A program made the translations under genes and the position numbers. The notes under the pieces are model-generated. The model was not told the DNA's origin. It worked only from the letters and a program-made list of their open reading frames with translations, and made no database searches. 64,000 nucleotides of DNA from Burkholderiales bacterium (lineage in GTDB: Bacteria; Pseudomonadota; Gammaproteobacteria; Burkholderiales; WYBJ01). The stretch covers positions 1 to 64,000 of the forward strand of contig JADLAC010000033.1 of assembly GCA_020848435.1 (NCBI GenBank). The letters are read 5' to 3'. Of this stretch, positions 9,969 through 18,095 are shown piece by piece. Within the stretch, counting starts at the first letter, position 1; each line of letters starts with the position of its first letter.

Positions 9969-11282
9969 TCAATCCAGGCGCGCCAGGGTCGCGGTGCGCA
10001 ACAAGGAAAGCTGATGTACCAGCGGATCGGCGTGGTTCTCGAAGGCCGCGCGCAACTGGCGGGTGATCGGCACCGCTTCGGGCTGCACCACCCGCATCGG
10101 ATCATGCTGAACGCCGCGGATATGGAATTCGTAATGCAGGTGCGGGCCGGTCGCGAGCCCGGTCTGACCGACATGGCCGACGAAATCGCCTTGCGCTAGC
10201 CGTGCACCGTGCCGGATTCCCGCAGCGAAGGCCGACAAGTGGGCGTAGTAGGTACTGTAGTGGCCCGCGTGATCCACAATGACGAGGTTGCCGTAGCCGC
10301 CCTTGCGCCCGACGAAGCTCACCACGCCATCGCCCGTGGTGCGCACCCGCGTACCGGTCGGCGCGGCGTAGTCGATGCCGCGGTGCGCCGTCCACGTTTG
10401 CAGAATGGGATGAAAGCGCGCGTGCGAGAACCCCGACGAGATCCGCGAGAATTCGAGCGGCGAGCGCAGGAACGCCTTGCGCAGACTCTTGCCGTCGGGG
10501 GTGTAATACGCGCCGGCACCGTCACCGCCATCGAACCATACGGCGCGGTGCGTCTTGCCCTGGTTCACGAATTCAGCGGCGAGCACCCGGCCCGTCTTCA
10601 CCACCTCGCCCTCGAATGCGAGGCCCTCGTAGACCACGGCGAAGCGATCGCCCCGGCGCAGGTCGCGGTGAAAATCGATATGACTGGAAAAGATTTCGGC
10701 GATCTGGGTGGCGATCGCGTCCGGTAGGCCGGCGGCATCGGTCGCGGCAAAGAGCGAGCTGCGGATTTCGCCGGAGACCATCAACGGCTGCGGGTCGAGA
10801 TCCGCCGGCGTCTGTGAAACACGGAAGCCGTCGTTGCCGCGCTCGATCGTGAGCAGGTCGCCCGAAGGCGTGAGGTAGGTGAGACGCTGCAGCTCGCCGC
10901 TGGCGGACGTTTCCGCGCGCACGCTTCTTCCCGGCCGCAGTTGGGCGAGCGCGCGCGTATCGCGCGATCGACGCAGGAAGTCGATTGCCTGCGGATCATC
11001 GACTTCCAGGCGGGCAAGCAAGGCCGCCACCGTATCGCCGCGCTGAATGCGTTCCTCGGAGACGTAGCTCGCGTCGAGCAGCGCGTCGTGACCCGGGAGC
11101 CGAGGCAGTGTGACCTCTTGCACGATCCGCTCGACGTGCAGCTTGTCGACCAGCGTATCGGGGGCTACGCCGAAGGCCGCGACGACACCGAAACACGGTA
11201 TCCCGGCAGCGACGGCAAACCACAAAGCCTTCCCGCTCCTCCCTGATTTATGAGCTAGAATCACGCTCTTAGCATTTGTCAT
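9969..11282 (-). CDS. M23 family metallopeptidase (cell-wall endopeptidase)
   Basis: M23 peptidases cut peptide cross-links in murein. The 437-residue protein has an N-terminal hydrophobic segment (about 18-40), an OapA/LysM-like middle part, and a C-terminal LytM domain. The zinc ligands are complete: His300 and Asp304 in HRGID, and His383 in HLH (381-383), so it should be active rather than an EnvC-like activator. I start at the ATG at 11282 ([10 protein letters not shown]); the longer open frame upstream overlaps the divergent tyrS and is not credible. Confidence 0.92.
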   Translation of the reverse strand: MTNAKSVILAHKSGRSGKALWFAVAAGIPCFGVVAAFGVAPDTLVDKLHVERIVQEVTLPRLPGHDALLDASYVSEERIQRGDTVAALLARLEVDDPQAIDFLRRSRDTRALAQLRPGRSVRAETSASGELQRLTYLTPSGDLLTIERGNDGFRVSQTPADLDPQPLMVSGEIRSSLFAATDAAGLPDAIATQIAEIFSSHIDFHRDLRRGDRFAVVYEGLAFEGEVVKTGRVLAAEFVNQGKTHRAVWFDGGDGAGAYYTPDGKSLRKAFLRSPLEFSRISSGFSHARFHPILQTWTAHRGIDYAAPTGTRVRTTGDGVVSFVGRKGGYGNLVIVDHAGHYSTYYAHLSAFAAGIRHGARLAQGDFVGHVGQTGLATGPHLHYEFHIRGVQHDPMRVVQPEAVPITRQLRAAFENHADPLVHQLSLLRTATLARLD

Positions 11283-11355
11283 GAAGTCCCCGCCGGGTTC
11301 GACGGTGCGAAGGGTAACAGAAAAGTCACGGTCGTCAAACAGGAAATACCGCATC

Positions 11356-12576
11356 GTGAAAACGGCAGGGAAAGCCTCGACCTCGCTCGACGAGGCACTG
11401 GCGGCGATTCGGCGAGGCAGCGAGGAGATACTGGTCGAGGCCGAGCTGGTGGAGCGTCTGAAGGAGGGACGGCCGTTGCGCGTCAAGGCCGGCTTCGATC
11501 CGACCGCACCCGATTTGCATATCGGGCACACCGTGCTGCTCAATAAGCTGCGCCAGCTCCAGGACCTGGGACACGAGGTCAGTTTCCTGGTGGGCGATTT
11601 CACCGCCATGATCGGCGATCCCACCGGAAAGAGCGCCACCCGGCCTGCGCTCACGCGCGATGCGATCGCGGCCAACGCGCGCACGTATACCGACCAAGTC
11701 TTCAAGATCCTCGACCGCGGCCGCACCGAGGTCGTATTCAACTCCGCCTGGATGGAGCGCATGGGCGCGGCCGACATGGTGCGGCTGGCCGCGTGCCAGA
11801 CCGTCGCCCGCATGCTCGAGCGCGACGATTTCGGCAAGCGTTATCGCGCCAATCAGCCGATCGCGATTCATGAATTCCTCTACCCGCTGGTGCAGGGCTA
11901 CGACTCCTTTGCCCTGGAGAGCGATCTCGAGCTGGGCGGCACCGACCAGAAGTTCAACCTGCTGATGGGGCGCGAAGTGCAGAAGCACTACGGCCAGCGG
12001 CCCCAGTGCATTCTGACCATGCCGCTGCTCGAAGGGCTGGACGGCCTAAACAAGATGTCCAAGTCGCTCGGCAATACGGTGGCTATCACCGATGCGCCGA
12101 ACGATATGTTCGGCAAGCTGATGTCGATTTCCGACGCGCTGATGTGGCGTTACCTGGAGCTGCTTTCGTTCGAACCGGCCGAGCGCATCCGCCGCTGGCG
12201 CGACGAGGTCGGCGCCGGGCGCAATCCGCGCGACATCAAGGTCGAGCTCGCGAAGGAGATCGTGGCGCGTTTCCACAGCCGCGCCGCTGCCGACGCCGCG
12301 CTGGCCGAGTTCGAAGCGCGCTTTCGCCGCGGCGAGTCGCCCCAGGATATGCCCGCGATCGAGCTCCTCGCCCCGAGCGCCGGCTTGCCCATCGCGCAGA
12401 TGCTCAAGCAGGGCGGGCTCACGGCGAGCACCTCGGATGCCTTGCGCCTCATCGGGCAAGGCGCGGTAAAAATCGACGGCGAGAGGATCTCCGACCGGGG
12501 GTTGGTGATCGATGCGGGCCGAACTCTGGTCGTGCAAGTCGGCAAGCGCCGCTTCGCGCGCATCACGCTCACTTGA
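11356..12576 (+). CDS. tyrS: Tyrosyl-tRNA synthetase
   Basis: TyrS charges tRNA-Tyr. The class I signatures HIGH (55-58) and KMSKS (233-237) are exact, and a C-terminal S4 RNA-binding domain covers about residues 340-406. I choose the GTG at 11356, which gives a 406-residue product with the normal N-terminus; an ATG at 11281 would add 25 residues and overlap the divergent peptidase start. The next gene, a putative selenoprotein, follows after only 21 bases, so the two may be cotranscribed. Confidence 0.95.
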   Translation: MKTAGKASTSLDEALAAIRRGSEEILVEAELVERLKEGRPLRVKAGFDPTAPDLHIGHTVLLNKLRQLQDLGHEVSFLVGDFTAMIGDPTGKSATRPALTRDAIAANARTYTDQVFKILDRGRTEVVFNSAWMERMGAADMVRLAACQTVARMLERDDFGKRYRANQPIAIHEFLYPLVQGYDSFALESDLELGGTDQKFNLLMGREVQKHYGQRPQCILTMPLLEGLDGLNKMSKSLGNTVAITDAPNDMFGKLMSISDALMWRYLELLSFEPAERIRRWRDEVGAGRNPRDIKVELAKEIVARFHSRAAADAALAEFEARFRRGESPQDMPAIELLAPSAGLPIAQMLKQGGLTASTSDALRLIGQGAVKIDGERISDRGLVIDAGRTLVVQVGKRRFARITLT

Positions 12577-12597
12577 ATCGATGACGTGAGGAGGACT

Positions 12598-13140
12598 ATG
12601 AACGCCACGTTGCTGATCTACGATCCCACCGCGCCGGCCACGGCTCAGGCGCGCTATAGCAGTCGAACGCTCGACCGGCTGCAGGGCAAAGTCGTGGGCT
12701 TCATCGACAACGCCAAGCCCAATTTCAACCACCTCGTCGACGATCTCACGGGCCTGCTGATGCAGCGCTACGGCGTGGCGAGCGTCGTCAAACGCGCCAA
12801 GCGCGGGGCGTCCATGCCGGCGGCTGCGGCGGTGGTGGAGGAGCTGGCGGCGCAATGCGACCTGGTGATCACAGGCTCGGGGGATTGAGGGTCGTGTACG
12901 TCGTGGAGTGTCCACGACAGCGTAGAGATCGCCAAGCGCGGCAAGCCCGCCTTGACGGTATGCTCCACCGCGTTCACCACGCTGGCGAAGGCGCAGGCCA
13001 AGGCGCTCGGCCATCCCGACCTGCCGCTGGTGGTGATCCCTCATCCCTTCGGGCTGCGCCGGCGCGAGGAGGTGTGCGCGATGGCGCAATCCTGCGTGGA
13101 TGAGATCGCTCGCCTGGTTACGCGCGAGGGGAAACCGTGA
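12598..13140 (+). CDS. UGSC-family selenoprotein with in-frame TGA read as selenocysteine
   Basis: Translating 12598-13140 gives one frame broken only by a TGA at codon 97 (12886-12888). The context around it reads DLVITGSGD-U-GSCTSWSVHD, which matches the UGSC family of (seleno)proteins, whose members carry either Sec or Cys at this place. Homology-like sequence continues on both sides without a frame change (the second part has TVCSTAFTTLAKAQAKALG and IPHPFGLRRREE), so this is one 180-residue protein. U97 and C100 form a UxxC redox motif. GAGGAG lies just before the ATG at 12598, and the frame ends in a GTGA overlap with the next gene. A simple nonsense mutation is the alternative. The reaction is not known. 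Confidence 0.85.
12889..12924 (+). promoter_or_regulatory. Candidate bacterial SECIS element after the Sec TGA
   Basis: Bases 12900-12907 (gtcgtgga) pair perfectly with 12911-12918 around a GTG loop; three further pairs (12897-12899 with 12922-12924) extend the stem past a three-base bulge. The loop begins 20 bases after the TGA. Bacterial SECIS hairpins sit inside the coding region shortly after the UGA and usually have a G at the start of the apical loop, as here. SelB binding is inferred, not shown. Confidence 0.65.
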
Positions 13141-14198
13141 GCGTAGAGCGCAGCAGCGACGCCGCGCGCTTGGTCGAGGCCCCGGACGATCTCGATGCGA
13201 TCAACCGGCTGTTTCACGAGCGCCGCTGGGGCGACGGTCTGCCGGTCGTCCCGCCGACCCAGGATCGGGTCGAGGCGATGCTCGCCGGCACGGCTCGGGC
13301 GCGGCACGAAGTGATCGCGCGCCTCGCACCGGGATTCGGCGCCGCCACCGTGGAGCGCATCGCGATCAACGCGGTCCTTGCCGGCTGCCTCGCCGAGTAC
13401 CTGCCGGTGCTTATCGCTGCCGTCGAGGCGCTCGCCGATCCGCGCTTCAACCTCCAGGGCGTACAGGCAACCACCAACCCGGTTGCCGTCTGGCTGGTCG
13501 TTAATGGCCCCGTCGCCGGGCGACTCGACATCAACGGCACGTTCAACTGCCTGGGGCAAGGCGCGCGCGCCAACGCGAGCCTCGGTCGTGCGCTCAGGCT
13601 CATCCTGCAGAACGTGGGCGGCGCGCTGCCCGGCGAGATGGATCGCGCGACCCAGGGGCAGCCGGGGAAGTACAGCTTCTGCTGCGCGGAGAATGAAGCC
13701 GACAGCCCCTGGGCGCCGTTGCACGTCGAACGCGGTTACGACGCGCTCCAGAGCACCGTCACGGTGGTCGGCGCCGCGGGCACGCTCAACATGAATACCC
13801 ACGCCAAGGACGCCGCCGACATCCTGCGGGCAGTGGCCGATTCAATGGCGTTCGCAACCAGCAACGATTACTGGGTGGGCGGCGAGCCGTGGCTGATTCT
13901 CTCCCCCGAGCACGCCCACATCCTGTATCGCGACGGCCTGGACAAGGCGCAGGTGCGCCAGCGCTTGTGGGAGCAATCGAAGATGGCGGCCGGGCGCATG
14001 GCGCACAAAGACTTCGAGCGCACACGCCACAGCCGCGCCGCCGAGCTCGGGACCATCGAGGCGTCGACCTTGCTGCCGATTTCGACCTGCCCGGAAGAGA
14101 TCGGCATCGTCGTCGCCGGCGGGCCAGGAACGCACTCGGTGTACGTGCCGAGCTTCGGCGACACGCGCGCGGTCACCCGGCCGATCGAGACTGCCTAG
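13137..14198 (+). CDS. Conserved hypothetical protein, 353 aa, partner of the UGSC selenoprotein
   Basis: I cannot assign a function. The 353-residue protein has no signal peptide and no clear membrane segment. Notable stretches are RRWGDGLPVVPPTQDRVE near 29-46, NAVLAGCLAEYLPV near 78-91, GVQATTNPVAVWLVVNGP near 108-125, FNCLGQGARANAS near 136-148 and YSFCCAENEADSPW near 179-192. A double Cys (CC) and CPEE near the C-terminus could be redox or metal sites. The frame starts with a GTG overlapping the selenoprotein stop (GTGA), so translation is coupled and the two proteins are likely to act together. Confidence 0.85.
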   Translation: MSVERSSDAARLVEAPDDLDAINRLFHERRWGDGLPVVPPTQDRVEAMLAGTARARHEVIARLAPGFGAATVERIAINAVLAGCLAEYLPVLIAAVEALADPRFNLQGVQATTNPVAVWLVVNGPVAGRLDINGTFNCLGQGARANASLGRALRLILQNVGGALPGEMDRATQGQPGKYSFCCAENEADSPWAPLHVERGYDALQSTVTVVGAAGTLNMNTHAKDAADILRAVADSMAFATSNDYWVGGEPWLILSPEHAHILYRDGLDKAQVRQRLWEQSKMAAGRMAHKDFERTRHSRAAELGTIEASTLLPISTCPEEIGIVVAGGPGTHSVYVPSFGDTRAVTRPIETA

Positions 14199-14382
14199 CT
14201 CTCTTGCAGAGAATTCGGCGTATTGCTTACCGCCGGCTTTGCGCCCGAGATACGGGAATCGCCATCCGGCTTGCTCGCGGAAGTCCGAGAGCAGTGTTCC
14301 TTGCCGGCTCCCGCGAGCGCGTAATCCGCTTGTAGCGCCTGCATGTGCCCGTTAAGCTGACGCTTCGGTTGCGGAGTCCGCC

Positions 14383-14820
14383 ATGGCAGGAAAGCCCCGA
14401 AGCTTGCGCGAGCATGTCGAGCGCGTCATTACCGATACGCTCGATCGCTGTACCGCCTGCGGGCGCTGCTACCAGGTGTGCCCGATGCCGCGCTATTCGG
14501 CCCTGCTGCAAGACGCACCGGGCGAGCGCGTCGTGGGCGAGGTCTTGCAGCTTCTGCGCCGCGAGCCCGGGCGAGCGCTCGGGCTCGAATTCGTCAAGAT
14601 CTGCACCCAGTCCGCCAGTTGTATCCCCGCCTGTCCGGAGGGGATCGATCCCATGCTGATGTTGCGCGTCGCGCGCATGGTGGCGCTCGGCGCGCTCGGG
14701 GAGGCACCCCAGATGGAAGGCCGCGAGGAGCCCCAGTTCTTTCAGAAGATCGATACCTACGCGGCACTCCAGCTCGATGAGCGCGAGCTGCTCGACTGGC
14801 ACGACCGGAGGCTGCCGTGA
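14383..14820 (+). CDS. HdrC-like 4Fe-4S dicluster protein with a changed second site
   Basis: This 145-residue protein resembles HdrC/GlpC-type electron-transfer subunits. The first cluster site is complete: Cys23, Cys26, Cys29 and Cys33 followed by Pro. The second reads CTQSASCIPACP and has cysteines at 74, 80 and 84, but Ser at 77 where the fourth ligand is expected, so it may hold a 3Fe-4S or a differently ligated cluster. It overlaps the HdrB-like gene by four bases (GTGA). A 184-base gap separates it from the 353-residue gene; I see only a short hairpin near 14200 in it. Confidence 0.85.
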   Translation: MAGKPRSLREHVERVITDTLDRCTACGRCYQVCPMPRYSALLQDAPGERVVGEVLQLLRREPGRALGLEFVKICTQSASCIPACPEGIDPMLMLRVARMVALGALGEAPQMEGREEPQFFQKIDTYAALQLDERELLDWHDRRLP

Positions 14821-15653
14821 GCGAGCGCGTGGTGTTCTGGTACGGCTGCAACGTCTTGCGTCACGGCGACATCATCCACGCCGCGATCGAAGTGCTGCGC
14901 GCCGCTGGCATCGAGTCCTCCCCGCTCGGCGGGCCGGGATACTGCTGCGGCAGTCCCAAGGACGGCAATCTGCGCGCCGCCGAAGGCATGGCGGTACGCA
15001 CGGTGCGCAAGTTCAACGCGCTGCCCGAAGAGCAGGTGGTGACCTGGTGTCCGTCGTGTCATCGCCACATGGGCGCCTTCATGAGCCAGTACCAGGAGCC
15101 AAATTTCTCGGTCGCGCACATCAGCCAGGTTTTGCACCAGCGCCGTGACCGCCTGGCAGAGCGCATGACATGCCGCATCGAGCGCCGGGTCGTCCTGCAC
15201 CAGCATAGCGGCTTCCGCGAAGTCGACGTCGGTTCCCTGGTACACGATCTGCTCGCGCTCATCCCGGGCCTCGAGATCGCGCCCGCGAGCGAGCGCTCGC
15301 CCGGCCACATGTGCTCGCCGTTGCTGGCCGTGCCGGCGGCGATGAAGGACAACACCCGCCGGCTGTGCGAGCTTGCGCAGGACAGCGGCGCGGACGACGT
15401 CGTGACGATCTTCCACTCCTGCCAGCGCTTGCTGTGCGGCTTGGAGACGACGGAGCCGTTCCGGGTCGTCAATTACATCGCGCTGCTCGCGCAGGCCTTG
15501 GGCTACACCCACGTCGATGAATTCAAGCAGTGGAAGAACGCCGGGTCGGCGCAAGCCGTGGAGGCGCTGATCGGTGCGCAGCGTATCGAGCGCATCGGGC
15601 GCGAGCGCTTGGCTCAGGTCCTGCCCGACATCCTCAGGAAGCCGGTGCGGTAG
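14817..15653 (+). CDS. HdrB-like CCG-domain protein
   Basis: HdrB proteins hold noncubane 4Fe-4S clusters in CCG domains and pass electrons to disulfide substrates. The first CCG set is intact: Cys11 (WYGCN), Cys43-Cys44 (GYCCGSP), and Cys78 with Cys81 (WCPSC). The second set is degenerate: HQHSGF replaces the first Cys, MCSPL has one Cys rather than two, and CQRLLC has altered spacing. So at most one normal noncubane cluster is expected. Length is 278 residues. With the HdrC-like gene before it, this makes a two-subunit soluble electron-transfer module. Confidence 0.85.
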   Translation: MSERVVFWYGCNVLRHGDIIHAAIEVLRAAGIESSPLGGPGYCCGSPKDGNLRAAEGMAVRTVRKFNALPEEQVVTWCPSCHRHMGAFMSQYQEPNFSVAHISQVLHQRRDRLAERMTCRIERRVVLHQHSGFREVDVGSLVHDLLALIPGLEIAPASERSPGHMCSPLLAVPAAMKDNTRRLCELAQDSGADDVVTIFHSCQRLLCGLETTEPFRVVNYIALLAQALGYTHVDEFKQWKNAGSAQAVEALIGAQRIERIGRERLAQVLPDILRKPVR

Positions 15654-15689
15654 CGGGGCGAATCGTCCTGCGGCCGGCGAAGCGCCGTT

Positions 15690-17321
15690 TCATCGACTGA
15701 CGATCGGCGCCGCCAGCCGTTCGACCATGACATTGACGCACGCGGGCCGGCCCGAGGCGCGCGCCGCTTCGAGCGCGGGGCGCAGCTCCGCCGCGTGCCG
15801 CACGAGCTGGCCGAAACCTCCCAGACCCGCGACGGCCTGGTCGTAGCGGCTCGGCAGCAGCTCGCAGCCCACGGCGCGGTCGCGGCCGAAGCTATCGATC
15901 TGGATCTGATGCTCGGCGTTCCAGCAGGCATCGTTACCGACGACCGCGAGGATCGGCAGCGCGTGGCGCACGGCCGTGTCGAACTCGGCCATGTGGAAGC
16001 CGAAGGTGCCGTCGCCCAGCAGCGCGATCACCTGCGCCTGTGGGCGCGCGAGCTTCGCGGCCAGCGCGAAGGGCAGGGCGCTGCCGATGGATCCCGCCGG
16101 GCCGTTGATGAGCCGCAGCGGCGCTTCGACGCAGGCTTGGGCCCACTGGCCGAATTCGCCGCCGTCGATCACGACGACGCTCTGCGACGCCTCGTTCACG
16201 AGCTGCTGGACCGCGCGCCCGACCTCGACCGGATGCACCGGAGCGGCGCTGCGCTTGCCCGCCTCGTCCCATTGCGGCGGCCGATAGCCCAGGGCGGCTT
16301 CGACTTCGTCCGCCCACGTGGAATCGGTGCGCTGCGCGCTCGCCAGCGCGCTGAGTTGCGCGGCGGCCCGAAAGGGATCGGCGATCGCCGCGAGCGTAAG
16401 CCGGGCGGGATCGGCCGCCGCGCGCGCGGCCCGCTCCAAGGTCGCCGCTTCGGGATCCACCACGATGAAGCGGCAATCGGCCGCGAACGCGGGGCTGCGG
16501 CCGAAACGCAGGGTGAAGTCGAGCTTCTTCGCCAGCAGCACGACCAGGTCCGCGGCGCGCAGCACTTCGGCCAGCGCACCCAGCGCCGGATCGTTCACGC
16601 CGCGCGGACTTTCCATGCCGATGACCGGGATACGCCATGCGCGCGCCAGGGCCTCGCGCACGCCGCGGTGACGCTCGCCGCACAGCATGGGGCCGGTGAG
16701 AACGAGCGCTCGCTTGGCCGCGTGCAGCTGCTCGGCGATGGCCGCCGCTACCGCCGCCTCCAGGGGCACGGGCGGCAGATCGGCCTCGGCTGCGGGCTGC
16801 GGCAGGTGCGGTATCCGGGCTTCGAGCAGGTCGCAAGGCAGGCTGACATGCACCGGGCCGGGCCGCCCGGCGCGCGCGATGCGCAACGCACGCGCGATGT
16901 CCTCGCCCAATCCCGCGGCGCTGGCAGCGGTCCAGGCGGCCTTCACCAACGGTGCGGCGATGTCGGCCTGGCGCATTTCCTGGAAGGCATCCATGCCGAG
17001 CTGATGGGTCGGCGCATGGCCCGAGAGCAGCACCAGCGGGGAATCGGACGCGGCGGCGGTGTACAGCGCGCCGAGCGCATTCGCATGACCGGGGCCGCCC
17101 GTCACCAACGCCACGCCCGGCTCTCCCGTCAGGCGTCCCCATGCGTCCGCCATGTGCACGGCGGCGCCTTCGTGGCGCACGTGGATGATGTCGAGATCCG
17201 CCTCCAGCGCCGCATCGTAGATCGACATGACGTGGTTGCCGGAGAGCGAGAACAGGTAGCGTGTCCCGGCGCGTGCCAGGGTTCGTGCCAGCAGATCGGC
17301 GCCGCGAAGGGTCTCGGTCAT
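15690..17321 (-). CDS. Thiamine-diphosphate-dependent enzyme, acetolactate synthase-like
   Basis: The 543-residue protein has all three domains of the ThDP enzymes (N-terminal PYR, central, C-terminal PP). The activating Glu is in RHEGAAVHMADAWGR near residue 51, and the cofactor-binding GDGTFGFHMAEF is followed by the Asn of NDACWN. The substrate is not clear: it could be an acetolactate synthase paralogue, a benzoylformate- or oxalyl-CoA-type decarboxylase or a sulfopyruvate-like enzyme. No small regulatory subunit is nearby, which argues against IlvB. The ATG at 17321 is chosen because GAGG lies six bases before it; 17327 is an alternative. It is convergent with the HdrB-like gene. Confidence 0.85.
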   Translation of the reverse strand: MTETLRGADLLARTLARAGTRYLFSLSGNHVMSIYDAALEADLDIIHVRHEGAAVHMADAWGRLTGEPGVALVTGGPGHANALGALYTAAASDSPLVLLSGHAPTHQLGMDAFQEMRQADIAAPLVKAAWTAASAAGLGEDIARALRIARAGRPGPVHVSLPCDLLEARIPHLPQPAAEADLPPVPLEAAVAAAIAEQLHAAKRALVLTGPMLCGERHRGVREALARAWRIPVIGMESPRGVNDPALGALAEVLRAADLVVLLAKKLDFTLRFGRSPAFAADCRFIVVDPEAATLERAARAAADPARLTLAAIADPFRAAAQLSALASAQRTDSTWADEVEAALGYRPPQWDEAGKRSAAPVHPVEVGRAVQQLVNEASQSVVVIDGGEFGQWAQACVEAPLRLINGPAGSIGSALPFALAAKLARPQAQVIALLGDGTFGFHMAEFDTAVRHALPILAVVGNDACWNAEHQIQIDSFGRDRAVGCELLPSRYDQAVAGLGGFGQLVRHAAELRPALEAARASGRPACVNVMVERLAAPIVSR

Positions 17322-17343
17322 GGGCATCCTCGGGCTTCGGTCG

Positions 17344-18090
17344 TCAATGCTCAGGGGCCAAGGTGCGCGCCGCGACCCAGCCGGTGACGCGTACCGCACC
17401 GGCGCGGTATAGCACCCGCGACAGCTCGTTCAGCGTGGCCCCGGTGGTGAGGACATCGTCGACCACAGCGATCGCGTAGCCGCGCACGTCGGCCGTACAG
17501 ACGAATGCACCGCGGACGTTGGCGTCGCGCTCCTTCCACGGTAGCGCGCTCTGCGGGGCGGCGTCGCGCACGCGCGCGCACGCCGCACGCGCCAAGGGCA
17601 CATCCATGCGCGCGGCCAAAAGGCGCGCGAGCTCGAGCGACTGGTTGAATCCGCGTTCGCGCAGCCGCTGCGCGCCGAGCGGCATCGGCACGATCAGGTC
17701 CGGCGCCGCTTCGGCGCTCACGACCGGCCACATGAGGTCCGCGAGGGCAGGCGCCGCGGCGAGCTTGCCGCCATACTTGAAGCTCTGGATCAACCGGTCG
17801 AGCGGGAAGGCATAGGCGCAGGGCGCGAGCACGCGATCGAACGCCGGCGGGTGCGCGAGGCAAGCCCCGCACACCTCGGCCGCGCGGCTCGGCGCCGCGC
17901 ACTTGGGACAGCGCTCCACGGGCAGATGCGGCAGGTCGCTGCGACAGCCCGCGCACAGGTTGCCGCAGCGCGCGTGCGCCGAGCACAGCAGGCACAGCGG
18001 CGGGAGCGCATGCTGCCTCAGCGATGAGCAATAGTTTAGAATCGCCCTGCCGAAATTGAACAACGGCTTCCCCCACCCTTGGCTCGCCAT
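17344..18090 (-). CDS. comF: ComF family phosphoribosyltransferase-like protein
   Basis: ComF proteins take part in DNA uptake and in handling imported single strands. The 248-residue protein has an N-terminal set of CxxC pairs ([20 protein letters not shown]) that likely binds zinc, then a phosphoribosyltransferase fold with the PRPP loop [13 protein letters not shown] seen here as [14 protein letters not shown]. The ATG at 18090 lies only five bases from the divergent bioB start; a TTG at 18063 would be a shorter alternative. Its stop is separated from the ThDP enzyme start by 22 bases. Confidence 0.88.
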   Translation of the reverse strand: MASQGWGKPLFNFGRAILNYCSSLRQHALPPLCLLCSAHARCGNLCAGCRSDLPHLPVERCPKCAAPSRAAEVCGACLAHPPAFDRVLAPCAYAFPLDRLIQSFKYGGKLAAAPALADLMWPVVSAEAAPDLIVPMPLGAQRLRERGFNQSLELARLLAARMDVPLARAACARVRDAAPQSALPWKERDANVRGAFVCTADVRGYAIAVVDDVLTTGATLNELSRVLYRAGAVRVTGWVAARTLAPEH

Positions 18091-18095
18091 CCCTC

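Noticed and set aside
11283-11837. An N-terminal extension of the M23 peptidase by 185 residues
   Set aside because: It overlaps tyrS on the opposite strand and has shadow-type composition; the ATG at 11282 begins a normal anchor segment.
12598-12888. A 96-residue protein ending at the TGA, with a second separate gene starting downstream
   Set aside because: The conserved motif spans the TGA and the frame continues unchanged to 13140; no ribosome site suits an internal start, so one Sec-containing gene explains the sequence better.
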